Source: Anisus vortex (Eukaryota; Mollusca; Gastropoda; Planorbidae). From it: a stretch of DNA of 64,000 bases. How positions within the stretch are numbered: position 1 is the stretch's first letter; each line of letters starts with the position of its first letter. A program made the position numbers and the translations under genes. The stretch is taken from NCBI GenBank assembly GCA_949126835.1, contig OX421507.1:10782900-10846899 (forward strand). The letters are read 5' to 3'. This document shows, piece after piece, positions 23,051 to 35,400 of this stretch. The notes beneath the pieces were generated by a model. That model was not told where the DNA came from. It was given only the letters and a program-made list of their open reading frames with translations, and searched no databases.

Positions 23051-23751
23051 ATTTATAACTTGTCACTTGTTCTTTATAATTAGTATAATTTAATGTATAG
23101 AGTGTAGAAAGTCGCCTATTAAAGGATGCTCTCAATAGCGACGTGCATCCATTAAATAATTGAAACATGTGGTTACTTTTACTTAAAAGAAAATGCAAAC
23201 ATCTATAATGAAAAAAGAAATGATTTGATAGACATTACGTCATACGCTAGTATTTTTTTTAAGTAGCCTACACCATTCAAACTCTCTAAGTCAAATTGCG
23301 GTGCGTAACTTTTGAAAAAAGGTCTCGCCACATTAAAATAACAACAGCAGAATTGGGAAAATCCGATAAGGCCCTCGCGTTCAACATAGTTAATATCGCG
23401 TTCAATATAGTAAATGAACAGAAAGGGCCATTTGTTCCGTAATGTTTTATGTATTTGTATAGCTGGATATACTTTTTTTGATTTATAAAATCAACACATT
23501 CATGATTATAAGTCATAATATAAAAATTTATTTTGTTTGATGTTTTCAATTTATACGTTTAACTTTTGCCTTGATTAGTCAAACGGCTTAGGAGCCTATA
23601 GAGGACAAACATAATATATATATAAACAAACATATAAACAAACTCACTGTAATTATATAGATTGATAGTATAGTATAGTTACTATAGTAAAGGCCTAGAC
23701 AGGTATTTGTAGCTTGTATATAATATAAATTCAAATACTATTAAAAAAAAT

Positions 23752-24040
23752 GTATAACTCCCCATCAGACCAATTTTATCTATGGGCCTGTGAAGCAGCA
23801 TTCACACAATTCTGTGGCCATGGCATACAATGGGATTGTGTGGTCAGCACAATGCCCAGTTGCCTTTACTTATTCCCCTACTAAAGTGAGCTATCCTTCA
23901 GAGGTGGGTAGACTCACGGACACCCTCCAGACCCAAGAACGAGTCCTAACCTTCACTAGGTTTCAAACCAGGACCTTTGGTATGCCAGTTAGGTGTGCTG
24001 TCACTCTGCCTCTGCCTTTGTGTCCCATGATATGGTGTTT
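23752..24040 (-). mobile_element. tRNA-derived SINE, family B
   Basis: Related to 53110-53350, 40385-40625 and 60900-61105. In this copy the conserved core on the plus strand reads GGGCCTGTGAAGCAGC, TTCTGTGGCCATGGCATAC and AATGCCCAGTTGCC. The tRNA-like head, at the right on the minus strand, is worn (TTTCAAACCAGGACC in place of a clean B box). Confidence 0.7.
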
Positions 24041-24540
24041 TTAAGCATATTAAAACAAAAAATTTAATTAGTATATATAAAGAGCTTATCATATAACTTA
24101 ATAATTTTCAAAACCAAAGTTATCTTTTCAAAGTTATAAATATTTATTAACAATACCGGGTATTATTATATAATTTTCAATATTTTTTCTTCGTTTTTAC
24201 AGGAAAATGATAGTGCACTCAACATCACTATAGAAAGCCCAAATACTATAATTCTGCATAAAGAAATTGCCATATTACTTTAAGTATTTTAAAGCACAGA
24301 AAGACGAGTAGCCTACCATATACAAGTCAAATGATATCTTAACAAGTCCTGTTTATAGCTGTGTTTGTGCATTTCAATTAAATTCAATGCATTCTTCTTC
24401 AGTAATAGATAATCATTGACTGGTGAACTCTTTATTTCATTAGTTTTTATATTCTACAGATGTTTTAAAAGGAACTAAAATAAAAGACATATTCTGAAAT
24501 GTTATAAGAAAAAATCTTTTGATGAAATATAATTTTAATA

Positions 24541-25419
24541 ATGGATACTTTTAAAGTTAAGAAGTCAAAGAGACATAGCAAAGGAGGAGATGAAAAATTG
24601 TTTCATTCTTCAACAACTGACAATGATAAAGTAAATACATCAACTTCATATGCTTTAGTAAATGATTTAGAATGCACAGGACATTCTTTACAGGAACCCA
24701 AAAGTTTTCAACCTAAGGTTGACCCAGATGATGAACTTTTTAATGACTCAGATGATGAACTTTTTGATGACTCAGATGTTGAACTTTTTGATGATTGCAA
24801 TGAGAAGTCAAGAAAGAAATTATTATTAAATAATTTTAGTAACGGTACTCACATTAATGGCAAAGAGACTATAAAGCATGCCAGGAAAGTAGGATTAAAA
24901 GAAAGCCACTTGTTGAGCTCAAAGGTAAAAAAAATTAAATGTGACATGTGTGAGCGTTGTTTCAATAACACTACTAAGCTGCTTGCTCACAAAAAAATTC
25001 ATACTATTACACCATCAACTAGTTTGATAGATTCTACTACTAATAATAAAGACTTGCAATCTGACATGGAAATGCCTCGAATAAGTGCAAATTTTCAGTG
25101 TCCTATTTGTTCTTATGAGGCCAAACAGAGAGGAACCTTAAACAGACATTTAAGGGTTCACAGCGAAGAAAGGCGATTCAGTTGCAAATTTTGTACCTAC
25201 AGAACCAGGCATAAATGTACCCTTGAGACACACAACAAAGCTCACTTAGAGATCAGAGACTATGAGTGTGAATTGTGTCTTAAAAAATTCTTGACGAATC
25301 AAAATTTAAAAGTCCATCAATTGATACATACAGGAGAAAGACCACATGTGTGTGAGCTGTGTGGTCACACTTTTGTCCAACTGCAACATTTATATACACA
25401 CTACACAAGGGTGCACTGA
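24541..25419 (+). CDS. C2H2 zinc-finger protein, five fingers
   Basis: 292 residues in one exon; an acceptor TTTTTACAG ends at 24202, so this is probably the last exon with the start codon inside it and an untranslated exon upstream. The N-terminal half is polar with three tandem acidic units of the type DDELFDDSD (residues 63-85). Finger 1 uses C134, C137, H150, H154 and is set apart by a 32-residue linker. Fingers 2 to 5 are contiguous: C187/C190/H203/H207, C215/C218/H231/H235, C243/C246/H259/H263, and C271/C274/H287/H292. Only the last linker is the classic TGERP. This layout indicates a nuclear DNA-binding factor; an acidic activation or interaction role for the N-terminus is inference. 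No specific orthologue recognised. An AATAAA follows at 25537. Confidence 0.9.
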   Translation: MDTFKVKKSKRHSKGGDEKLFHSSTTDNDKVNTSTSYALVNDLECTGHSLQEPKSFQPKVDPDDELFNDSDDELFDDSDVELFDDCNEKSRKKLLLNNFSNGTHINGKETIKHARKVGLKESHLLSSKVKKIKCDMCERCFNNTTKLLAHKKIHTITPSTSLIDSTTNNKDLQSDMEMPRISANFQCPICSYEAKQRGTLNRHLRVHSEERRFSCKFCTYRTRHKCTLETHNKAHLEIRDYECELCLKKFLTNQNLKVHQLIHTGERPHVCELCGHTFVQLQHLYTHYTRVH

Positions 25420-25536
25420 AATGTACTGTGACCTTGTTTTATAGGTTACTGGCACTCCTTCTATTCAGAAGATTATTGTTTTTATTTGTTAAATGTTGCC
25501 TGTCAATATTGTTATGTTTTCTTCTTTTTCATAAAG

Positions 25537-25542
25537 AATAAA
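25537..25542 (+). terminator. Polyadenylation signal of the zinc-finger gene
   Basis: AATAAA about 118 bases after the stop codon at 25419, in an A/T-rich 3' region with nothing else gene-like. Confidence 0.6.
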
Positions 25543-26393
25543 AAATAATTTTGTTTAAAATGAGCTTGGCAAGTGAAGTGTTATATTTTTAAATTGCATC
25601 TTTACGAATAACAGAATATATTTCAATCTTCTTAGTTATTTATTATTATCAACAATTTTTTTTATTAACCATATCTTAATGTAATGTTAGTGTGAATTAC
25701 TTCTCTGCATTGCTTTTTAAAATGTATTTCAGTGCCCTATTTTGGGCAGGGTGAATGCTGAGCTAATGGGGTTGCATGTTGTAAATATGATTGTCTGTTT
25801 TATTTCTGAACTGTATCATTTAAATTTAATGTTTGTGTGTATTTGGTTTATTACTTGTAAAGCCCTTGTTTCAAAAATATATTTCAACAAGCTTAATTGC
25901 CTGAGGAAAACATTACTTTCACAAGCCTATATATATAAGCTACAGATAAACATTTTATAAACTATAATGAACATAAATCGATAACATTTAAAAAAAATAT
26001 ATTTATTATATATTGAAAATGTATTATATACATTTAGGAAAGGAATTTAAAATAAATATTGTTATCGGGTTAAAAATACTCATGGTCTTCTTAACTTCTT
26101 ATTTAACAAAAAGTTAGGACCATCCCTGGCTGAGAATCCCGCATGTCTAAAATATAATCACTTATTAGATTTTACTTTCTATAAATATTTTAGGATAGCT
26201 TTAAAAATTGCAATTAAGTTAATCCAAATTGCCCGGCGTCGCCTGGGGAAAAATTACAATAGCTGAGCTATAGCTATCGATAAAAAAATTATACACTACA
26301 AACGATGAACGGAAAACTATAATAATATTACAAATAATATTATAATTTTTTTACTGAAAACTTTTAAGAAAGTTTTTTTAAAATAAATATTGT

Positions 26394-26542
26394 AATGGGC
26401 CGTATTGCTGCTGAGAGTTAACACCCTTGCCCCTTTTACAAGTCAATCTTTTATGACTGACTTGTAATTTACAAGTCAGTCATAAAAGATTGATTTGTAA
26501 AAGGGGCAAGGGTGTTAACTCTCAGCAGCATTACGGCCCATT
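26394..26542. mobile_element. 149-bp near-perfect palindrome, hairpin MITE copy 1
   Basis: Starts AATGGGCCGTATTGCTGCTG and returns as its reverse complement to GGCCCATT, with essentially no loop at the centre (GACTTGTAA then TTTACAAGTC). Arms of about 74 bp differ at only two or three positions. A second copy is at 55351-55500. It sits inside the tRNA-like repeat cluster. Confidence 0.9.
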
Positions 26543-27295
26543 GGAAAAAAAAAGCTTGTCTTTTTATTTAACATAAAGTTAAATTGCCTGGCTTTGCCTA
26601 AGGAAAAAATACATGCTGGTAGTTACAGTTAGCACTATCTCTTCATGAGAATCTCCTGCATGCATCTAAAATATAATTATTGCCGGTAGGGCTATATTTT
26701 ACTTACTGAAAATATTTTAGGTAAACTTCAAGTCCTTTATAATATTTTAAAATAAGTAATATTAATGGAAATGTGAAAGAATATAAAAAGAGAAAAAAAA
26801 TATCAGTGGGGAACCAAACCCAGGTCAAACGCATGGAAGTCAGATATGCTAACCACTCAGCTAGGGAGTTAGCTCGCAAATGTAAAATATGAGACAATAA
26901 GGTTACACGTCTTTAAATTAACCAATGGGGATAGAAAACCACACACACAGTCTACTTTATATATTTTATATATAGATAAAATTGATTTTGTTCATTAACC
27001 AGTTCAAATAACTTGAAACACAGACAGGACCTACTTTATATTTAACTAGATTTTACTTACTGAAAACATTTTAGAAAAGCTTTACAATTGAAAAATAAAA
27101 GTAATATTAATGGAAATTTTTTTAAAGTAGAAAAAGAAGGTACCAGTGGGGAATCGAACCCAGGTCGCCATGTCCGGCAGTCAGATATGCTATCCACTAA
27201 GCTAGGGAGAACACTCATCGGAACCGTTATCGCAAAAGTAAGATATGAGACATAAAGGTCACGTCTTTAAATTAACCAATGGGGATAGGAAACCA

Positions 27296-27405
27296 CACAC
27301 ACAGTCTACTTTATATATATAGATTAATGGAAATTCTTTCTAAGCAAAAACACACACAGTCTACTTTATATATATAGATTAATGGAAATTCTTTCTAAGC
27401 AAAAA
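27296..27405. repeat. 55-bp tandem duplication
   Basis: CACACACAGTCTACTTTATA through TTCTTTCTAAGCAAAAA occurs twice with a period of 55 bp at the start edge of the tRNA-like repeat. Confidence 0.9.
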
Positions 27406-28054
27406 AAAGCCCTTTAACTATAATGTTTTTAAAAACTCTTGAACACTAAGCCCGTAACCTATAACATCATTTTTTTTTAGGTCAATAAAAGAGAGTCCAC
27501 AATTTTTTTAACATTGTAATGAATAGAATATTTAAAGAAAAAATTTTACAATGTTAATAATAAAGTTTTTATCTAAAATAGATTGGAGTATATAAGCCGT
27601 GAAATAGAGACAAAATAAACACAATCTGTTTGGAAAAGTATTCTTTTAACATGAAATGATAATAATCAGTCTCTATACCCTTATCATTGTGTTAGATGAG
27701 TAGTAAACAGGATAAGTATGAAGTATTTTTCATGTGTATATTATGTGCATTGTTTTTAGATTTTTAATCAAGTTGGCATAACCAAAATAAAATCACAGCA
27801 TTGTATGCACACATGTTAACTGTATTCCTATTATTCTTTACATTTGTTACAGATATATATTATTCTATGTTAATAAAACTTTTCATATAAATATAATATA
27901 GGTCTACTTTATGACAAATAGTCATATGGTATAAATTTGAAAACATCACAACAGAAAACAACTATTGTTAATTCCCGTAAGCGAACATTTCATGTTTTAG
28001 GAAAAGGCGTTTGCACTTAGATGTACTATGACTCAATAGGATTATTAAGCAGAG

Positions 28055-28870
28055 GCATAGGGGTTGCACATTAATTATGTCAACAAAATAGGGGGGGGGG
28101 GGTGAAAAGTTTGACAATTGTTGACATGGGGGTTGACATAAAAAGTTGACATCAATAATATGTTACTTTTTTTATAATAAATTTATTAAATCACAAAATT
28201 GAACTTAGTTTGCATTTGTATGACACACACTTATTTAACCAGCCTAACAATTAAATCTTTGATTTTACTGGATCTATTCTGATTGTAACAAAAAAAAAAG
28301 GGTACAATTGGGGAGTGGGGCACATAGTGCAAGTGAGGGAAGGGAATTGTGCAATTTATAATATTATGCGTGTGGGTGAATTAGTGCATGGCAGCAGAGC
28401 AGTAGAAGTAGAAGGATTATTCTGATATATAAACTAATATATTTTTGCTAACTACTAATAGTACTAATAGGGAAAACTTAAAAATTACCGGTAGGTTTGA
28501 TTGAATAGATCTTTTCACAATTTTAAAGTTTTAATTTTCTGGACAACTTTGTATGAGGTAAATGTATAATTTTCAGTGGTGTATTCAGGTGGGTTGGCAA
28601 ATAGTGCAAGGTAGGAGTATTAGGGGGACAGGGAAGGCTACTAGTATAAAGTGCGGGCTGGGGCGGCACTTGTGTGCAAGTGAGCCGCAAGTGGGAATAA
28701 TGAACGAGTGGTTGAAATAGAAGGCAACTTCAACTGGTGCACAATTTTTCCCCTAAACCCGGATTGAACAAACTAACATTGTATCAAAATATTAATAATG
28801 AAAGGTAAAACTATATTCCTTAAATGTTTCTATAAAAATATAGTCTAATTCAATAATTGTACAGAAAAAA
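28055..28870 (+). mobile_element. Copy of the ATTAATTACGTCAAC TIR element, right side lost
   Basis: Begins GCATAGGGG then CATTAATTATGTCAACAAAA and a poly-G run. It matches the minus strand of 44325-46325: GTTTGACAATTGTTGACATG, AAGTTGACATCAA, then the interior block GGCAAATAGTGCAAGGTAGG near 28595. Similarity fades after the CCCCTAAAC block near 28752. No right terminal repeat was found. Confidence 0.65.
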
Positions 28871-29458
28871 AAATTTAAATAAGATTGAAAAAAATATCTA
28901 TATCAATATCTATTCTATTTTTAACATAAAAGCCAGCATATAAATTTTTTTTATAACATGTGGGGCGACAGGGCTAGAACCTGTGGTCATCATGTGGACA
29001 TGCAGTGTAGTCCACTGTGGTATGATAATATTATGCAGTAACAGCAGGATGGTGGACGGACCAGCCGGCCTATGTCACATATCTATAGCTCAGTGCTTTT
29101 AGTAAAAAGTGTTTCCAGAGACTATTAATATAGATGGGCTGCTTAATTCAATATAATTTCTGCGATCTGATGTTTCCGGAATTTCTTATCTTAATGCTAT
29201 GTTTATGTTTAAGCTATATATTAAAACTATATAAAACCAAAATTATATAGATCAGTGGATGTATCCCCCCTTCTCTCACCCCGAAATGTTGATATTTCTG
29301 GGTGTTTTTGGTGAGCAATTAAATAGGTTTTTATTTTAATCTGGCAAAGCTTGGATTAGGTTTTTTTTCAAAGTTAGATATAAGAATAATTATTTATGAA
29401 TTATGCGGCTTTTAAATTATGCCTTTTGAACAAATGCAAATCGTGACATAGTATAGGG

Positions 29459-32400
29459 ATGTTTATAAAAATGCAAAGTAACTGGATACGCTTTTTTACA
29501 ATTTTGATATTATTTATTTCCGAATGCACGACTAATGCAATGTTTGAGTGGCTTTTCGAAAACAAAATAAATACTGACCAAACACAACCTGTTAACAGAG
29601 AGGAAAATATACGATTCGAAATTTTGTCTACAGATGAGAAATTTTTAGACAATGCTCTTTCATTAACTAACATGCCACCGCTTGATGCTTGTTATAATAT
29701 TGTAAGTTTTATATTTAAAATAAAATATATATTACAATATTACTATAAAGGTCTATAAGACTCTATAAACTAAATAGTTTAGTTACATTTAATACATTAT
29801 CATTATTGATATACGATATGAATATGCCATATATTTTCATATATATATGAATAAGATCAATGAATAGGCTATGTATTAATGTATCATAGTAGACTACTAT
29901 TAATACTATAGTATAATTCTATTCTGATTCAGTCATTCACCTGTCACTTGTACACTAGGCACAAGACCGATCCCTGCGCCCTGCAGGATTTTTTGGGCCT
30001 AGTGGATGTAAAATAATCTTCTGTCTAGAAGGAACGTCTGTAATACTTTTAAGTTATGATATGATGTTTAATGTTAGGCGTTAGGCTAAGCATCATTTAA
30101 AACTGTAATAAAAATGCAAGACTAGACTCTGACCACGTATGAGTCGTATGAGCGTAGGACGCAATAATCTTCTTTATAGATGCAGCGTCTGTAATGTATA
30201 ACAATAAGATAAGTTAATGGTTTTCCTGCTTTGTTCAGGCAACCCATTCCATGCCCGAATGCCTGGTCATAAGAATTATTCATTGAGAATATATTCATTC
30301 CTGGATAGTTTATTAATTAGGCTTATGGCTTATGCTTAAAATTGAATATGAACTAGCCCATATTATGTTATGTCACTAAATGACTAATGAACAAGCCGGG
30401 GATTGAATATTGCAGTAGAAATCAAAATTTGTTAAACACTGAAATTTTTTTTTAAGCAAAAGCAAAAAAAACTGACCAATAAACACTTTCAAAAGACAAA
30501 CATTACCCCTCTGATTTCAGACTTTGTTGGTCCATAGTCCACAGGATCCATAGTGCAGTATTTACCAGTGTCCTGGTAGTGGTATACAAGGGCACTATTC
30601 CCATTGCCGCAGCCATTTTTTATTAAGACCAATGCTGTCATTAATGTCAGGTACACGGTACTCATCAAAGCTGGGTAGATATACCAATGATATAGGGAAC
30701 CTGCCAAATCAGTAAAAAAATAAAATCCTGCTGTTAAACTGGTTTTGAACCCAAGCTCTTTTATTTAGTATAACCACTCGACCACTTTCCATATAATTAA
30801 GCACTAAAAATTTTGATTTTTGAACTTCCGAACACAATTAAACATGCGGATAATATTGACATAAAAAAAAATGTTAAACATACTTATTCGATTTATTTTA
30901 ATTACATAGAGGGTAAATGTAAAGCACATTCAAAGACTAATTGTTATGAATAGCACTATATAAAATATGTAATTTGTAAAATTTGTAAAAAAATTATAAC
31001 AAGGCTTTATTATAGTTATTGCAATCTTTAAAAAATGAGTAATTTTTATTGTGATATAATAAATTAAATTAATTGTTTATTAAAACAATCCTGGCTTTTT
31101 ATAAATTGAAATGGTTAAAAATGTGTCCATTTTTTAGATATTTTATTTTGCACATGTTTTTATGTTTACTGAAAAGGTACATATCAAACAATAATACATT
31201 TCAAATTGTTTACTAATACACTAATTCACTTTGTATTTTTTGTGTCCTAGGTTATTTATCATTTGAAGAAAAAATGTGGGGATTTAAGTGAAGAAGAATT
31301 GGGAAAACTTTCAGTTCAACTGCTGAATTGTCAGCTAGAAGTAGAGGAAAGGTCTGTCTTTCCATGTACTAGTTCAATGGTAAGAACTTTACAGAATACT
31401 TTTTTTTTCTACTTAAACAGTTGTCTTTTTTATTTATCTTATTTACATTTAGCAGTTGTAGTAATTATTTTCACATTCATCAAAATAATGTCTCTTAAAA
31501 ATAAATAGGCCTTTTGTTTTTGTTAATTTATAAGACAGAGGGAAAAAATAATTTAAATTATATTCCTGGAAAAGGTACAACCTGACCTAGTGCATGGAAT
31601 GAATAAATTGATTTAGATGGTTTTAATAAGCTGGCTGGTCCTGTGGTTAGTTCACCGGACTGACATAGCATGTTTTATCCCTGCCGCCGACTGATCCCTG
31701 CTGCCCTGCAGGAGTTTCGGGCCTAGTGAACGTAATAATCTTCTATCTAGAAGGAATTTCTGTAAACATGATATCAGTTGTTTGTATAGACAAAAAAATA
31801 AACAGATAGGCGATAAAAAAAAATTATGACAATCCCAAGTTGATAAAAGACTTATTTGTGTGTGTGTGTTTTTTTCATTTCGGTTTACATGGTTTAATAT
31901 GAGTGTAGTTCCTCCAAAACTTTGTCCTTATCTCATATTACAATTGTATATAATTGGCAGTCATAATTATCATTGAATATATACATTGTATAAAAACTAT
32001 ACATTTTGTATCCAACAACAGAGTCTAGCAGACTGTACCAAATCAATGGATGGAACCACCTGGAACAGTTACCAAATAGTTGGTAACAGAGCCCGAGCTA
32101 TGTGCTATGCCACCCAGCAGGTTCAGTTTCGCAGACTGACAGAAGTAACTGTCAGCCATCTTGTCTCTGCAGCAAGTGATCAAATAAAATCACTGAATGA
32201 TTTAAAGGTATATTTCTTTTTACACTTATCTTTTTTATCTTATTTTCTTTCAAAAAAATGTTTAATGCTTAATACTTATCTTATCTTATACATTACAGAC
32301 GCTCCTTCTATAAAGAAGATTATTGCGCCCTACGCTCATACTTAATTTGTAAACAAAAAAAAAGTCAAAATTTAAAAGTTCTCTTAAAATGGTTTAAAAA

Positions 32401-35400
32401 AATGTTTGGAAAGTTTGAGGATGCATTGTTATTCATCTTTAGCTGTAATTGTATGCTTTGGAGTGACTTTTACAGTTAGTATTTTCTCTCTCGTATTATT
32501 TGACGCTCTCCATGACATAAAGCAGCAACACCATTCCACCATTCCTTCATGTGTTGGGTGAGCTAAATGACTTTGGCTGATGACATTCACTTCTTCCATG
32601 GTTCTTATAAATGTTCCTAGTGGTCTTCCCCTCTTCCTTTTTCCCTGTTGGTGTCCATCTGATGGCTTTGCTAGGAAGCCTCTTTCTGTCCGTGAGAAGA
32701 ACCTGACCCAGACATCACAATCCGTTTTTTTTTATTTCATTGTTCTTAAGCCCGACAATTTTGGCTATTCATTTCACAAATGTCTTTTGTTTATTTTAAT
32801 TTCTGTAAATTTGGGAATGAGAGAGCTGAGGTATGTCGTCTGCAAAGTGTCAGTCTTCTAGATGGAAGATCCCTATTCTATGCCTCTAAGTTTGTCACAG
32901 TAGTAGCATTGTCAGACTCCAGTTCTCACTTAGAACTATTCACTCTGCTGACTTTTATGGCCTAGTTAACAGTAAACATGTCATTAAGACTATATTTATC
33001 ACTTTCACTGGGAAGACATATAATTCCAAAGTTTTCCATTGCGTTAGGTGGTGGATGCTATCGAATGCCCTTTTCAAAATGTCTGTAGTTATGTAGAGAG
33101 GAGTTCCAAAGATCATTGCATGATCTTTCAGCTGTGAAGTCACAAGACTCTCTGTTTCTGCTGTCATTCTCATCAGCAGGATTCTTCGAGAGATTTCTCC
33201 TATTGCTGACAAAAGATGTATTTTTTAATCCAATTTTCACATAGTGTTAGGTCTCCTTTCTTGGGTTGGGAACTTTCACAATGATCCCACAAGATAGTTA
33301 GTATTTATTTTTAATAATATTAAGATTATGGAATTTTTTCTCTCTATTTTTAGTTAGGACAAGAACAGCTTCATTCCATAACTGCTGAAACAGTTCGTAA
33401 ATTGTATGAAAGTCAGCAGGATTTACTAACTACTCAAATAGCTCTTAAAGACGCCCATGACGATGTGTTCCAACATATAGCTGCCAATGTTAAAGAAATC
33501 TTACAAGAGAAAGCCCTCATTGCTTCTGGAAATAAAGAGCTTGTTGCTATGACTGAGAATATCAAAAGAAAACTCGGTATGTTAGGATTATTATTTAATG
33601 GTAACAATAACGTCCTACGTTTTTTTCACATACAGCTGTGTTGAAAATCAATATAGCTAGCTTATTTTTCAAGAGATGTTTTGAAAACATTGGCAATCAT
33701 TTCAGTTCTGCTTCATTTATCATCATATACAATGAAATTTTAAGAAAGTCACTTATGTTGTTTGTTCTATTAGATTCAGTGTCACAGCAAGCCCAAGAAA
33801 GAGAAGAGGCATATCAACATCAGCATGAAAAAATTCTACTAGATTTGAAAAATATACAGGACAGTGCGGAAACTGTACTAAAACTAGGTTCATTTCTTTC
33901 TTGCTAAATTTTTTTTATATACACTTTGGAGACAACATTTCATTTTTTTTTTTATTTTGCTCGCTTTACGTTTGTGTATTTTAAAATATGTTATTTGTTA
34001 TTAAGCATTAAAAAAATATAATACATAAAGTAAAAACAACATATTTTAGAGATTAAAAGCTCAGTCCTTAATTAATAATTGAATTCAACGTTTCTACTTA
34101 GATGGCGACCTTCAAAGGCTGTTGCAAAAATATGAAAAACTAGATTCTCAGTACATGGAAATGTACAACCACCTAGAAAAAATAAACGCCACCATCTACC
34201 AGGTTTTGTTGGCTGTCTCAACACTTGGTCAACAGTTTGATGACAAAATGGCATGGCTTTTTAAATTCTCAGGTGTAACAGGTAAGACTAAATGTTTAAA
34301 AAATGTATTGATTCCATACTTTTAATTTTAAATAGCTTTTCTATGAATGGGACAAGGTGTGGTGACCATGGGATCTCAAGCATTAATAGATTTATATAAC
34401 CATGTCAAGCTGATGGTAAACACGCAAAAAAACTTCGAGTTTTATAATAATACCAAGTGTTCCAAGTGGGAATAATAAAAAGATCCAATGCATTCAAAAT
34501 GAAGTTTCACTTAACCATAATATTGGTAAACTGAAGTAAAACACACATACACTTCTCTAACTCTGTCAAACGACTCCTCAAGTCCATGTCCATCCACATT
34601 CTCAGTTTTGTAAGCTCAACCATCCACATACACATATATTGCCTCCCTAGCTGATGACTGGGCCGATGTTTCCCTTCTCTTTTGTTCAATCATTCACACA
34701 GCGGTAAGCACACACACCCTTATACTGGCACTACCAACTTGAACAGTCATCACACATGGTATGGATTGATCTCAGGCTTTAAACAATGTGATTTTGGTTC
34801 AGGGCATTCCAGCTCTATCCCTATCCAAAAGTAGTACATAAAAAAATATATCTGATTAGGCATTGTACTGGCCACAGAATCCTCTTTTTTTTTCATGTCC
34901 ATTGTAACTTTTTCAAAGGACCATTCTGGTCTCAAAAGGCCATTAAATGATATATATTCTTTTACTAAAAGAAATTATAAAAATAAAAAAAACAACAACA
35001 TGTACTTTAAGAATTTAATATGTGTAATAAAGTATTACATATACCATAACTCTGTCAATATGAATTGTTTTCCATAGATAATAAATTGACTGCTGTGACC
35101 TGCTGCCTGCTTCACATAGCCTATTTTTTCCTCCTTGCTGTGACGGCAACTTTGCTGGAAATAGCCATTACTGCTCGCCTTCTGATGCTGGTGATCATTG
35201 TTGGAAATGTGGCAGCGGAGCTGAATTATAACTACAGCATGGACTTTGCTGGGTTAACTGTGTTCTTATTTCTTTCATATTTTGGTTAGTACTGCATTAT
35301 ACTTTGTTGATCTGTTAAAAGGTTGTGTTGTATAGAGAAAAAAACAACTTGTAATTTTGTGTAGAGTTAAAATTAGGGTTCATACGGTTTGTGAAAGTTT

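Larger units (their letters stand above)
26040..27420 (-). repeat. Cluster of tRNA-like dispersed repeats, minus orientation
   Basis: Two units read on the minus strand: one from about 27330 to 26990 and one from about 26965 to 26560. Both run: AGTAGACTGTGTGTG, CCCCATTGGTTAATTTAAAG, a tRNA-like head, CCATTAATATTACTT, AAAATGTTTTCAGTAAGTAAA or close variants. The heads at 27212-27143 and 26870-26801 have an A box (TAGCTTAGTGG, TAGCTGAGTGG) and a B box (GGTTCGATTCC, GGTTTGGTTCC). A third, partial unit lies at 26040-26260. The family also occurs at 57900-58760 on the other strand. The heads are not called as tRNA genes because they lack a clean cloverleaf. Confidence 0.75.

Noticed and set aside
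23790..24044. 84-codon frame before the zinc-finger gene
   Set aside because: Falls entirely within a family B SINE.
28970..29045. Possible tRNA on the minus strand (GGTTCTAGCCC)
   Set aside because: B-box-like word but the arms do not pair and no good A box; at most a worn SINE head.
34500..34900. Frames on both strands in brambleberry intron 6
   Set aside because: Intronic, low complexity, likely a worn repeat; neither frame resembles a protein.
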